From Carettochelys insculpta (taxonomy: Eukaryota; Chordata; Testudines; Carettochelyidae), in NCBI RefSeq assembly GCF_033958435.1, contig NC_134146.1:25628501-25692500 (forward strand): DNA of 64,000 nt, in the 5' to 3' direction. Each line of letters opens with the position of its first letter. Positions within the stretch are counted from its first letter, which is position 1. The notes below the pieces were generated by a model. It saw only the letters and a program-made list of their open reading frames with translations. It searched no databases and was not told the DNA's origin. Positions 32,901 to 55,200 of this stretch are shown here, in pieces. A program made the position numbers and the translations under genes.

Positions 32901-33619
32901 TATGTCATACATTTACAGTACTTTGAATCTGTCTAGCGTTAGCTTGCAAATGTGGACATAGCCATCTTCTCGCCTGGCTGCAGGTGCTGAGTTGGGGAGA
33001 CAGCAGATTTATGGCTTGTCACAGTTTGTTGAATGGGTAATTAAGCATATTCAATGCCTGACACCCATCTTTAGCATGAAAACGGCAAAATTCCAACTTC
33101 CCTCTACCCTGAAACCCATTCTAAACCTCTCAAGCCATCTCAGGAGCTCAGGAGCTTTTTCACAGACTGTCCCCACAGGTATGCTGGATTAAACTGTATG
33201 GAAGCCATATGACATTAAAGCAAGTAACACAAGTTCCTTTCCAAAGTGCCCCTACCACCACACACACGCTTTACTCAGGTGGCAAAGAGGGCGCTGAAGG
33301 ACCCGCCGGAAAAGGCCAAGAACACAAGCAGCGCGGCGGTTGATGCTGTTTCAAAAAAAGAGATCGCACCATGTTTGCAACACTAACGTTCCTTCTGTCG
33401 CGCCACAAACTGTCCCAGAGCCGCGTGGCGGAGGCAGGCGCCCAGCCAATGAAAGGGCAGGGGGCGGAGCGAGAAAGGCGGACCGCCAGCCAATGGGGTG
33501 TCACCGCGTCGTGGTGAGGCGCGCGAGGCGAGGGACTGCCGTTAGCTGGTCGCAGTTGGCGCGTGTTGCAGGCTGAGGTTGACGTAGACTCGCGGCTTTG
33601 AGCCCATTGACGAGGCACC

Positions 33620-44376
<10,757 letters not shown>

Positions 44377-44447
44377 ACAATAGAAGAAAGTCAGAAAATG
44401 TTTATTTCAATTATTTTTCTTAATTTAGTTCACTTGTTTGGTTTTCA

Positions 44448-44453
44448 AATAAA
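44448..44453 (+). terminator. Polyadenylation signal of the alpha-tubulin gene
   Basis: AATAAA 72 bp after the stop codon, giving a short 3' UTR. Confidence 0.8.
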
Positions 44454-44547
44454 AGTTTAAATGTTAGAACAGTATTTTTTGTTTAGTGGTTAATTAGAAA
44501 AAATTATAAAGCACAAGAATATTGCTAGGCTAAACTGTTTAGTAACA

Positions 44548-44869
44548 CAGTAAACTCTTTCATATCCATCAGCCCCAGGAGCAAGAGGTTGCTGGATATT
44601 CAAATATTCTGGATAAGAGAGATATACCTAGCAATGCATAACACTAAAGAAAAACAAGATTAGATAATAAGAAACAAACAAAAATGTATGCGGTGTACTT
44701 TATTTACCAACAACGGTAGTATTGTACACTGCAAATTTATACTGTATTGGCTGTATTTACTTTATTATTCTGTACTTAAGTAAATTTTAGTTACGTTTTC
44801 CATGTGGTTAAAATGCCACTTGTTTGAGAGTTCTGGATAATAAAATGCAAGATATGAAAGAGTTTACTT
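44548..44869. mobile_element. TIR element, Tigger-like
   Basis: Inverted ends CAGTAAACTCTTTCATATCC and GATATGAAAGAGTTTACTT, with TCTGGATAA words inside. About 320 bp, non-coding, just after the tubulin 3' UTR. Confidence 0.7.
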
Positions 44870-45835
44870 TAAAAAGTGTACTTCAGAAGTGCTTGCCAGG
44901 AAGCATGCTATGGGTGGAGGCTGGGAGGGTCACTTGCCATTTACCTTGCATCCTGCCCCTGGGGGCATGAGGCTTGGTGTCCTGTACTGTTCCCTGACAC
45001 TGCCCCCTGCAGTGGGGAAGCACCTCAGGAAAGCACTTCACTGTACTGCCATTACCCCAGTGTGGGAGTGTGGGATTAGGAAGAGGAGGAGCAGTGCACA
45101 GAGCTGCTTCTTCCTCCTGCCAAAGTCCAAACCATGGTAGTTCCCAGATTAGGGGCACCCAGATTAGGGAGATTCAAATGTAGCACATGTAAGGCTGATT
45201 GACCTGAGTTGTCAGCAGGAGAGAATGAACCTGTGACTTTAGGGGCTAAATAAAGCATGTGTTCTTCTGTATAGGCTAAAGCCAGCTGGCTCTTGGACAA
45301 GCCTGTATGTCAGAGGCTTCACTGTCCCTCATCCCATAGCTTCCCATCCAGATCTTGTGACTCACCCCAAGCCACTCTTATGCCCTCCCTGATTCTGAAC
45401 CCTTGTTTCCAACTCCTTTAAAAAAGAAAAGTTAAAGCAGGCAAGGATAAAAATTAGGGCTTCCAAATAATTAAAAATACTCTTTGACAAAACATGCTCT
45501 AGCACACACAAGTTTATGCCTACATAAATTTGTTCAGTTAACTGGCATGCCAGCCAAGGCTGCAAAGGCCAACTGGGCTGGTTTCTGTGGGGCTAGTTTC
45601 CTGGCCAGTTGTCATGGTTTCTGTGTAGTTGGCTGGGGCTGGCTGCCAGGAGGCTGGTTACCTGTCCAGGGCTGACTGCCACAGGGCTTGCCACTGCTGG
45701 GCCAACTGACAGGGTGCTTCCCTGCCAGGGGAGTAGAGTGGAGCCAGCTGCCCAGCTGGTGTCACAGAGCAGGCCCACTGCCAGGATCAGCTTGAATGAC
45801 TGGCACATTTTATTATCTGGCATCTCCTGGGACAA
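44870..45835. other. Intergenic DNA
   Basis: GC-richer patches with TGCCAGG/CCTGGCA words around 45600-45780; many overlapping ORFs, no recognisable protein. Confidence 0.4.
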
Positions 45836-46022
45836 CAAAGCTTATTCATAGATAATAGATCCATCAATGGCCATTGGCCAGGATGGGCCTGGATGGTGCC
45901 CTTAGCCTCTGTCAGAAGCTGGGAATGGGTAACAGGATAGATCATTTGTTCTGTTAATTCCCTCTGGGGCATCTGGCATTGGCCACCGTCAGAAGACAGA
46001 ATACTGGGCTAGATGTTCTTAT
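45836..46022 (+). mobile_element. CR1 3'-end fragment
   Basis: TCCCTCTGGGGCATCTGGC, ATTGGCCACCGTCAGAAGAC and ATACTGGGCTAGATG ending TTCTTATG: the CR1 3' end in plus orientation, with the terminal octamer. Confidence 0.8.
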
Positions 46023-47008
46023 GACTTGCCACAAGATGTCAGAAGATGATATTAGAACTGAATGGGTCTTATATTTCTTTTTTTAAATAGAGGAATTAGA
46101 TAATACAGGGTGTCTGTCAATTAATTGCTAAATTATCTGCCAGACAACTAGAGTTTAAGTTCCTAAGTAGCACCTGGAAAATCATGGGTAAAGGTGCCAA
46201 CCTCAACCAAAATCTGAAGTGGTGATCCTGGGTGGAAATACATCATTACACAAACTCAAGGTCATCGCATAAAACTGAAGATTCCTTTTAGAAGGGACTT
46301 CTTTCACTTCCAATACATGTCCCATTAAGAAACTAAAGAAAAGTTTTGAAGTGTCATGTGAGAGCAAGTTCAATTCATATTGATTTTCTAAAAAATGCGA
46401 AGATAAATAATCATGACTCAGCTGAAGATCCTAGTGACTATCTTGGTTTTAACTGATTTCTGTATGCCTGAGGTTGACAAAAGAACCTCAATTTGAAAAG
46501 CTGGGGAGAGGAGAAGGGGGAATTTACTAAGGTGTTACTAAGAACTAGCTTACTTATAAAGCCATCCAAAGGTAAGTTAATTTTAGAGATGATTATTTGC
46601 TGAGTACACAATGGAGGGAATATGCCTAACAAAAGAATGACCAGACAGAAGAAACCTGCTGTTCCTTTGGTTTTAAGTTCTAAAATTCTGAACTATGTTC
46701 CTTATTGTCCAGACTTCTGAGTGGCTGAAGAAAAGTTGGACTTCTGGAAGGTTTAATTCTTCATAGGACATAGGTGCAGAATACTTTACTTCATTTTATT
46801 TACAAAATTTTGCCTTTAGGTGAATATAAAAGAAACAGCAACCTTAATTTTCTGAACTCCAGGTAAAGATTTTTTTTTGTCTCAATACATTCAGCACCTT
46901 GTCTTTGTTCTAAAAACATTTTCTACTCTCGTGAATCTGTCCCAACCCTGTCTCAGGTGTATCAGAAGTCCTTTTCTATTTGGCCTACCACTCAGAATTC
47001 CATCTCTA
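46023..47008. other. Intergenic DNA
   Basis: No gene or known repeat seen. Confidence 0.5.
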
Positions 47009-47011
47009 CAA

Positions 47012-47427
47012 GGCTAAATCTAGATTAGAGCAATTTGTCAGCACAAGTTTTTGTCAGAATACATCGTCTGACAAAACTGTCAGTTCACGGCCAGACCACT
47101 AAAGTGGATCGAAAGGGCGATTTGCTTGGTTAACAGACAGTAGCTGGACTTTCTGGCTGCTCTATCAGCAAAACGAACAACTGGAAGCACACCAGAGTTG
47201 CCCAGCATCCCAGAAGCTGTTTCTGTTGACAGAAAAGCCCCCAGAACACCCAGACCGCTTGTTGTCAACAGATCTCTGTCAACAGAGGTATTCTTCCTAG
47301 TGGCAAGCAGGGTACAGCTGTCGACAAAAGTGTTTCATTCTGCTGACAACACCCATGGGAACCTGGATGCTCTGGGTTTTAACAAAACATCCATATTTTG
47401 ACAAAACCCTCTAGAATAGACACAGCT
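47012..47427. mobile_element. GTCGACA-rich MITE with 3-bp TSD
   Basis: Inverted ends GGCTAAATCTAGATTAGAG and CTCTAGAATAGACACAGCT. CAA at 47009-47011 and 47428-47430. The interior is full of TGTCAACAGA / CTGTCGACA words in both directions, shared with the element at 60785-61198. Confidence 0.7.
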
Positions 47428-47648
47428 CAAGGATATGGTTACAAAGCACGTTGGCAACACAACTTGTTCATGGGTGCTTTAAAAAAAAAAAAAACATAAA
47501 AAAGTTTTGTTGGGGCAAGTCAAAATGTGAATATGGCTTCTTTGGCAAGAGCATTCTCCTGCCCCCAAAAAGAAATCCAACAGTATTTTCATGCCAACTT
47601 TTAGCCACAGTGCTGTGTTGACACAGCCTTATTGCTATAAGCTACACA

Positions 47649-48319
47649 GGTTGGCTACATCTACACTAGCCCCAAACTTCGAAATGGCCACGCAAATGGC
47701 CATTTCGAAGTTTACTAATGAAGCGCTGAAATGCATATTCAGTGCTTCATTAGCATGCGGGCGGCCACGGCACTTCGAAATTGACGCGCCTCATCACTGC
47801 GCGGCTCGTCCCGACGGGGCTTCTTTTCGAAAGGACCCCGCCTACTTCGAAGTCCCCTTATTCCCATCAGCTCCTTTCGAAAAGGAGCCCTGTTGGGACG
47901 AGCCGCACGGCGGCAAGGTGCGTCAATTTCGAAGTGCCGCAGCCACCCTCATGCTAATGAAGCGCTGAATATGCATTTCAGCGCTTCATTAGTAAACTTC
48001 GAAATGGCCATTTGCATGGCCACTTCGAAGTTTGGGGCTAGCGTAGACATGGCCGTTGTGTCTACACTAGGAACTAACTTCGAAGTTAGGCACTATGTTG
48101 AAGTACCCATCAGAGGGTCTACTTGCATTTTCCCTTCCTTAGAAGGTAACTTCAAAGTAGGCAGCCCAACTTTGACATCCTTACTCCATTCCTGGGAATG
48201 GAGTAGTGCCCTACTTCAGAGTTTGACTTCAAAGTAGGGTGTGTGTAGACACTCTACTTCGAAGTTGCTTACTTGGAAGTAAGCAACTTTGAAGTTATTT
48301 TAGTAGTGTACACACAGCC
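47649..48319. mobile_element. MITE interrupted by a nested MITE
   Basis: The left end GGTTGTGTCTACACTAGG is split: GGTT lies at 47649-47652 and the rest resumes at 48055. The right end is TAGTGTACACACAGCC. The interior has AACTTCGAAGTTA and CTTCAAAGTA words. The nested element occupies 47653-48054. Confidence 0.7.
47653..48054. mobile_element. Nested TTCGAA-rich foldback MITE
   Basis: Near-palindrome: GGCTACATCTACACTAGCCC at the left and GGGCTAGCGTAGACATGGCC at the right, then AACTTCGAAATGGCC, CGCTTCATTAG and TTTCGAAAAGGAGC-type words in both arms. GTT flanks both sides (47650-47652, 48055-48057). Inserted in the end of the element at 47649-48319. Confidence 0.82.
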
Positions 48320-48321
48320 AG

Positions 48322-48428
48322 AGTGCTGCAAACATGCAAGCACTAGTTCAAACTTTTGCTTTTAACTCCTTTCAGTTATAGGCCCTGATCCTGCAAGCAT
48401 TCATGCAATTTATGCATTTGAGGAGTCC
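48322..48428 (+). repeat. Left arm of an inverted repeat flanking HPS3 exons 1-2
   Basis: AGTGCTGCAAACATGCAAGC through CTCCTTTCAGTTATAGGCCC to TATGCATTTGAGGAG. Its reverse complement is at 51920-52025 with only a few differences. It starts immediately after the MITE end at 48319. Confidence 0.9.
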
Positions 48429-48499
48429 ACAAGGCCACTGCTCCCTTACGCCCCCAGCCCGTGGCAGGGCCACATGCTAGCTACACTTGTACCTGCCGA

Positions 48500-48720
48500 G
48501 ACACAGATAAGTGTCCACTGAAATGCCCTCCCCAACCCAGCCACACACCCCAGTACGTGATGTGCACATTAACACCCACGCAGATGCGGACACGCTGCTG
48601 CGCACAGATATATACACGCACACTGACACACGTGCGGGCACTCACGGTCCTGCTAACACACATGCACTCGCGTACGAGGACCGCAACGCATACCGGGACA
48701 CGCACAGACTCCCCCCGCCC
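48500..48720. repeat. CA/CG-rich alternating tract upstream of HPS3
   Basis: About 200 bp dominated by CACAC, ACGCAC and TATACACGC words; a degenerate alternating purine-pyrimidine tract ending about 170 bp before the HPS3 start codon. Confidence 0.6.
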
Positions 48721-49290
48721 CAGTCGAGACCAGCCCGCCTTCACGCTACAAGGCTGACGCTGCTCACGCCTCCCGCCACCTGACCAGGCCAGGGCGGTGC
48801 CTGTTGCGGAAGGGGCAGTTGCAGTCTGCCCGCTCTCGTGCTAGAGGGCTGTGGGGGGTCCCGGACGGCCTCCAGCTCAGGAGGGCGCTATGGTGCAGCT
48901 CTACAACCTGCACCCGTTCGGCTCGCAGCGGGTGGTACCCAGCAAGCAGGAGCCGGCCCTGTTCTGCTGTGGCCGGGACGCGCTGCTGGTGGCCTGCGCC
49001 ACGGGCGGCTGCAAGGTCGAGGCGTTCAACGTGGGTGACAAGGAGCTCTGCGAGCCGCTCGGCAGCTTCAACACGCTGGGCCGGGTGCGGCGCATGGCCT
49101 ACAGCGAGGCGGGTAAGCGCGGGGCGGCCGGTTGGCTCCTGCGTCCTCTTAGCGCCCTGGGGTAGGGACCCTGTGCCGGGGCACACGCGAGCTGGTCTCT
49201 GGGTTCTGGACCCAGCTTCCTCTTACAAAACTCAGCTAGGCGCCGGAAACGGAGGGGGCGGGGCAGCCTGAGCGCTGCGGGGAAGCAGGG
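48720..49290 (+). promoter_or_regulatory. CpG-rich HPS3 promoter and first exon region
   Basis: GC/CpG-rich block spanning the HPS3 start at 48890 and its first donor. No TATA box seen. The 5' UTR boundary cannot be set. Confidence 0.7.
48890..49112 (+). CDS. HPS3: HPS3 coding exon 1
   Basis: ATG in GCGCTATGG context. Residues 1-74: [48 protein letters not shown]. Donor GCGG|GTAAGC. Confidence 0.96.
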
Positions 49291-52200
49291 CCCCTACTCA
49301 GCTCTGTGCCACTGAGCCATGGAGGGCGAGGTGTGTTTGGTTGGCCCAACTGATAAGCTTTCAGTTAGGCGGAGCTGCTGCTTGTTTCAGCTGTCTGTTC
49401 CGCTTGCCGCTCTTATTTTCACTTACTTCCCCGCTCCTTCAACAAGCCTTCACCCCTCCGTCCCCATGTTCAGTATCAGTATTTATAAATATTTGTGAAT
49501 CTATATGTATAATGTTTCACGTATCAGAGGGGTAGCCGTGTTAGTCTGTATCTCCAGAAACAATGAGAAGTCCTATGGCACCTTGTAGACTAACAGATAT
49601 TTTGAAGAATAAGCTTTCCTGGGCAAAGACCAGCTTGGTCAGATGCAATGTAGTGGACATAGTATATACTTTTTCAATATCAGGTGCATGATTGTATTTT
49701 ATTCATCCTCATAGTTGCTTCTTGAGGGCCATTGTGTTTGCCTCCATGCTGTGGTTTCAGGCCATTGGCACGTTTTCCTCAGGCTCTGTTACATTTAATC
49801 CTAATTTAGCAGCACCTTGGCACAGGGAGAGCCAGGCCAGTGTGGATGGCGGGGGGCGGATTTTACTTTCTTTGTTCAAGAGACTTATGGGGCACAGAGC
49901 TGATTGCAGGTCCTGGGGTTGGAGGAGCCCTCAAGTGTCCTAAAAAAAGCTTTTGAAAGAACCAGGGAAGACGGAGCTGTACTAGTGGATGATTTTGACC
50001 CTGGTGCATGGAAGGAGACAGAAGTACTCAGGAGCGCTGGAGGAAATATGCTTAGTGTTCTGATACTTTCTTTTTAAGAGGTGAAGTGCACATACTTTAC
50101 CTAGCTTTCTGGGCATTATATCACACATAGAGGAAGTGGCCCCCAGCCCCCAACTTTCCCCTGCATCTTTGAGGTATTGACTTCTGCTGGTTTCTCCATC
50201 ATTTTTTTTTTTTTTTTGTCTTGGCAGATTCCTAATGAGTGTGCCATGGGACTGAATGGGAACTAACCATTATTTTTGTGTTGAGTCCTAATCGTTTGTC
50301 TTCATTCCCTTTATTTTTATTGTATTCAGGATGTGCTTCACTCTGGGTAAGAAATTCCCAGCTCGGGTTCTTAAACACCACATTTTCACAATATTGCCTC
50401 CTTATAACAACCCAAAACACCTTTTTTTATTTTTCAAATAAGTTTTTGACTTCTTGGAAAACTTCTTGCAGTTCTCCATTCATCCTAAAACAAACATCGG
50501 TGCCACCAGCAACCTGATCAGATTTCCTTCTAGATGAGTGTTTTCCCATGATTAAAATGAAAGATTAAACTGGAGAGTGGTAAAATGATGTGTCTGGAAA
50601 GGTACAGAGGTGTTGACTATTCTGTTCTTGGAGTAAATTTTATTGCTGTGTTGATTTTCTTTTCAAAAGATTTCTCTGAAGCTCTTCTTGCTAATCAAAT
50701 ACAAAGTTTATATTAGGATTAAGGATAATATTTGAGCATACATTCCATGTGTACTTACTGAACTCTAAATTTAATGGTAATCTTTTTTTTAATTTTTCAG
50801 AGCATATGTACTAGTACAAGCTCTCTAAAGTTAACTGAGATAGTCCAATTTTTATGTAAGTGCATATTGTCTTAGATAATATACTTTTAATGTGAGTTCA
50901 CTACTGCTATTAATAGCACAGAAAGCTGGCAAATAACCCCTATTGTGTTGTGATACATGATTCCTTCTGCTGCATGGTTAATATGTTTAACTGGGTTTAT
51001 ACTTTTAATCCTTCTTATTCAAGAAAAAATATTTGGTAACAAGAATAACACTTCAGACAAACTTGCTTAATTCCACAAATTTTTTCATCAGAGTCTTGGG
51101 TTTAGCAGCAATAGGATTCAAACTGCATGAAGTTTGTATGATATATGGGTTAATGTTATCACAGTATTGTTGCTTTCTTTTCAGGAGACTATTTGGTGAC
51201 AATTGAGGAGAAAAACAAGGCCACTTTCTTACGAGCTTATATGAACTGGAGGTGCATGTCAACAGGGAACACTCGAGTTTGTGTCCGGATGGTGGGTCAC
51301 AAGGTAGAAGAATCGTACAGCGAATCTTCTAAAGTTCAGATGTCAATTATGGAAATGCCTCTTTCAGACCCACCTTTGTGCATTTCATGTTGTCCAGTAA
51401 ATGGAGATCTTCTTGTTGGCTGCAAAAATAAACTGGTCCTGTTCTGCTTGAAATATCTTGTCATAAATCAGGATCTGACGGTATTAGACTTTGAACTCTC
51501 CTTGATTTTGCACATTGATAATGTCACCCCTACAGAAGTAGCATTTTGTGCTCGGTACATAGCTCTAACAACAGAGTTGGATGTTTTAATCCTGAAGCTG
51601 GAACCTGTTCAGAAGGATGCAGATAATACAGAACTATATGCAGATAAAGCTAGAGAACCAGAAAAGCTTGTAGATGAAGGTAAATATGGAATTAATTTTC
51701 CTTTTCATAAATCTGGAGATTAAGTTGTATCAATTTCAAAGTGTTCTCAAGTAAATTGGCTGCTCTAAAAACTTTTCCATAACAATGTAGAGGGACATCA
51801 TCAGCTTGAATATCACATTTGTCAGAAAAGCTTGTATCTTTTGTATTTACATGGAACACCAAGATTACTGTTCTTCACTTTTGCAACACTTGCACATTAA
51901 CTTAGCTCTTTTTTGTTGAGGCTCCTCAAATGCATAAATTGCATGAATGCTTGCACGAGCTGGGCCTATAACTGAAAGGAGTTAAAAGCAAAAGTTTAAA
52001 CTAGTGCTTGCATGTTTGCAGCACTTTGTGAATAGTGAGCTTCAATACTTACCTGATTAGTCAGTTTCTATGTTGCTGAAAAGAACCTATACATGTAAAC
52101 AGTTTGCTGTAACATAATTTAAGTGGAATTTTAAAATATAAATAATTCAACCTGCTTTGTATAAAAGGTGAGCTATCAGAAACTTCATTCTTTTTTTAAA

Positions 52201-55200
52201 TTCAGTTGGTAGTGTGCATGTAGGTGAGGAGGCCAGGCAAGATGACAGGTTTCCCATTTAAATTTTACATAGCGTGTAAGGGATGCATACCTATAGTTCT
52301 TATGTTGCTTATACTTAATTGGCAATTTCAGACTGCTTTCTGGGTGCTTGTGGCTCTACTTGCTAGCGCAAATATGATGTTAAGACAACATTTATTCTAG
52401 CTGCTTGTCCCAGTTCAGGGTTACTCTGGTTAGAGCAGACACACTTCTGAATACCCATGCAATAGTTATATAAAAACGTGCCACTTTCTCCAAAAATCAG
52501 ACTGTATTTTCTTTGTACTGGGAAGAATAGTTATTAGCTGTCATAATCCTTAACTCATAGGTTGTCTAACATTTAAAGATTGAGAAGAACCGACTGGTAT
52601 TACCAAACCAAATCTTCTGTTGTTTGAGGCTGATACAAATTCTCTCTCTGCCTTTGTAGTATTTTATTGAACACTTTCTCTCATCTCACTCTTCTGTTGT
52701 TGAGAGTTGCATGGCACTGGTTTGGAAAATTTGATACAATATTTTATTTTAATTGTTTAAGGTGTAAAAGATGAAGTTCGTTCAGCCTCTTCTTCTTCTC
52801 AGCTTGAGTTGGATGACTTTGTCATCTGTCAGAAGCCAGTGGAACTGCTTGGGAAGGAAAGCAGACTATGCGGAATACTGGTAACACTGGAATCAACAGG
52901 CTTAGCTAAGGAAGACACTGAATATTTTCAAGTACGGTATCTCCTATTCAGGTAATAAATATTGCACTTGCCATATATGGCTTTTACATTCCTGCTCTGT
53001 GTTGATACTTTTCCTTTTGGGGGCATGTAAATAACTGTGGTTTACTTCCTGAAGGGCAGAATCTTTATAAAAAGCTCAAAGCCCAACTTGATTGGTTTGG
53101 GTTACAGAAATTGCTCTTAAACACTGGGGAAAGATAGCCTCAAAGCCACCCCTGTTCCTTTCCTCAGGGCTTTCAAATCCACTTGCTTATCCCATTGTCA
53201 TTTCCTGCATGAAATGTGGCTGTGTGCATAAATCTTCTGGTAATGTTTTAAACTTCCTGGTTTTCCATTCTGTCTCTCTGGGGCAGTGTACAGAGCTTGC
53301 CTTCTGGTATGGAGGAGAGTAGTGAGTCCTTGCATTGGCTCAGCACTATGAGTCACTGATCCTAGAAATGCATTGACATCCTATGCTGGTGCTGCTTCAG
53401 GTTTTGGCCCTTACTGGTTGAGACTGCATAGTCCAATCAACAGGACAATGATTTCTGCTGTTGACTTGATATGCGTCTTCAGTCAAGACGCTTAGAGCCT
53501 TACTTTCAAAGGTGGTGACTACGTTCAGCTTTCATCAACTCAATTGGATTTGTATCTGCTCAGTCCCTCTCACTGTTCAGCCAGAAGAAAAGAGACGACG
53601 AACCACCAAATAGGTTCCCCATCCTTGGCCTCGGGTTTGTCAGGCTTGCTGTATGCACTGCCTCTCAAGCTTATTTCAAAAACTTATTTCCAGTGTGTGC
53701 GCACAACTGTACACAACTCATACAGCATTTTTTGTTTGGTTGTTTTTTTAAAAGGGGCAAATGTGTTCACATACCATACCTTACATGACCCGTCTTAGAT
53801 ACCTTGCTGTCATAACTTGTGCTATGGGTAGTAGTGTCTCAAGGCTTGTTAGTAGTCACAGTATGGTGAGTTGGCCCTGAGTAGTTGAGCCCTGTGCAGA
53901 TACAAAAATGTGGACTTGCATCCATCAGTATCAGTGTGCAGCATGCTAGTTGTTTGTGTGTATCCACATCACCCACCTGCAGCAGCAAGCCTTACAAGGG
54001 CTAGTGGAGTGCAGGGTCTTGAGGGGGAGGAACAGCAGGGAAATGCAGGATGCAGCACAAATGTGGAGACCGGGAACAGGGTCTTGAGGGGCAGGAGCAG
54101 CGGGGAAGTAGCTGGGCGGGGGAAGGGCATTGCATCATGTGCTGCTCCCAGAGGCTCACAAGCAAAGGCATATGGCAGTGAACAGTAGTATATGTTTCAT
54201 CACAGTGGGATGGAGCAGCAGGGCTACACCTGCTTCCGACCCTTTGGCTGGTGGCAGGCCATGCTGCCTAGGAGCTGGTGAGTTGGGACTGGGAGAGTGG
54301 CCAGTGCTTCTTGACCAGGCAATGGTGGGGGATACTCGTGCTGTCCAAGGATCCTGAACTGCTGGACAGGAGGTGGTATGGTGAGCGGGTGTTGGGCAGC
54401 CACAACTCGGATTTGCCACCCAGCCTGCCCACTGTCCTTGAGCATTCTGCATCCCCGGGGCTGCCTGGGCCAGACGCTGCAGGAGAGTAGGGCCCTGTGA
54501 GTTACATTTGCATCTGATCCACTATCCACAAAAATGACCTCAGCTGTCCACATCCTCAGATTTGTAAGGCTCTACTGAGTGCCTCCCAGGGTTGCACAAA
54601 CTCAAACCCCAAAACAAAAGACCGTAGAAAGCAACTTCTGTACCTTTCCCAGGCTTGAATCTTTATTCCATCCTGGCTCATCCCTAGCTCTTAATACTTG
54701 TGCAGAATTCTGACTCCATGCAGGGGGTTACCTCCCTGGCACCTTGCTCCTACTCTGGATCCTGAATTCTACTCCCTTCTACCCTGAGGCTACCTGCCTG
54801 TGCATTGGCCTTCTCTCAGGCCCACTTTAAGAGTCTTTCACCTCTGCTGCCCTCTCCAATCCCAGCTGGAATGAATGCTCCCCCTTGTAGCTCCTCTGCT
54901 CTCTAGTTCTGAGGCTATGTCTACACTGCAGGGTTTTTCCAGAAATCACTTATTTCAATGTTCTAACCTCAAAATAAGTTATTTCTGAAAGAGAGTTCAC
55001 ACTGCAAGAACATATCAAAATTGAGTATTCACATAGAGAACCTAATTTTGAAATAAGAGCAGTGATGGGATTCCTCCCTGGAGGCCAGTAAAGTTGTAAT
55101 TACCTATGCTTAGTACACACTGAGTCAGTTTTGAAATTGAAAGGGAATGGGGGTCATCAAAAGTTGTTCATTTTGGTGCAGTTACCATTTTGAGTTAAAT

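Noticed and set aside
48461..48783. ORFs rich in Thr/His/Arg upstream of HPS3
   Set aside because: Generated by the CA/CG-rich low-complexity tract.
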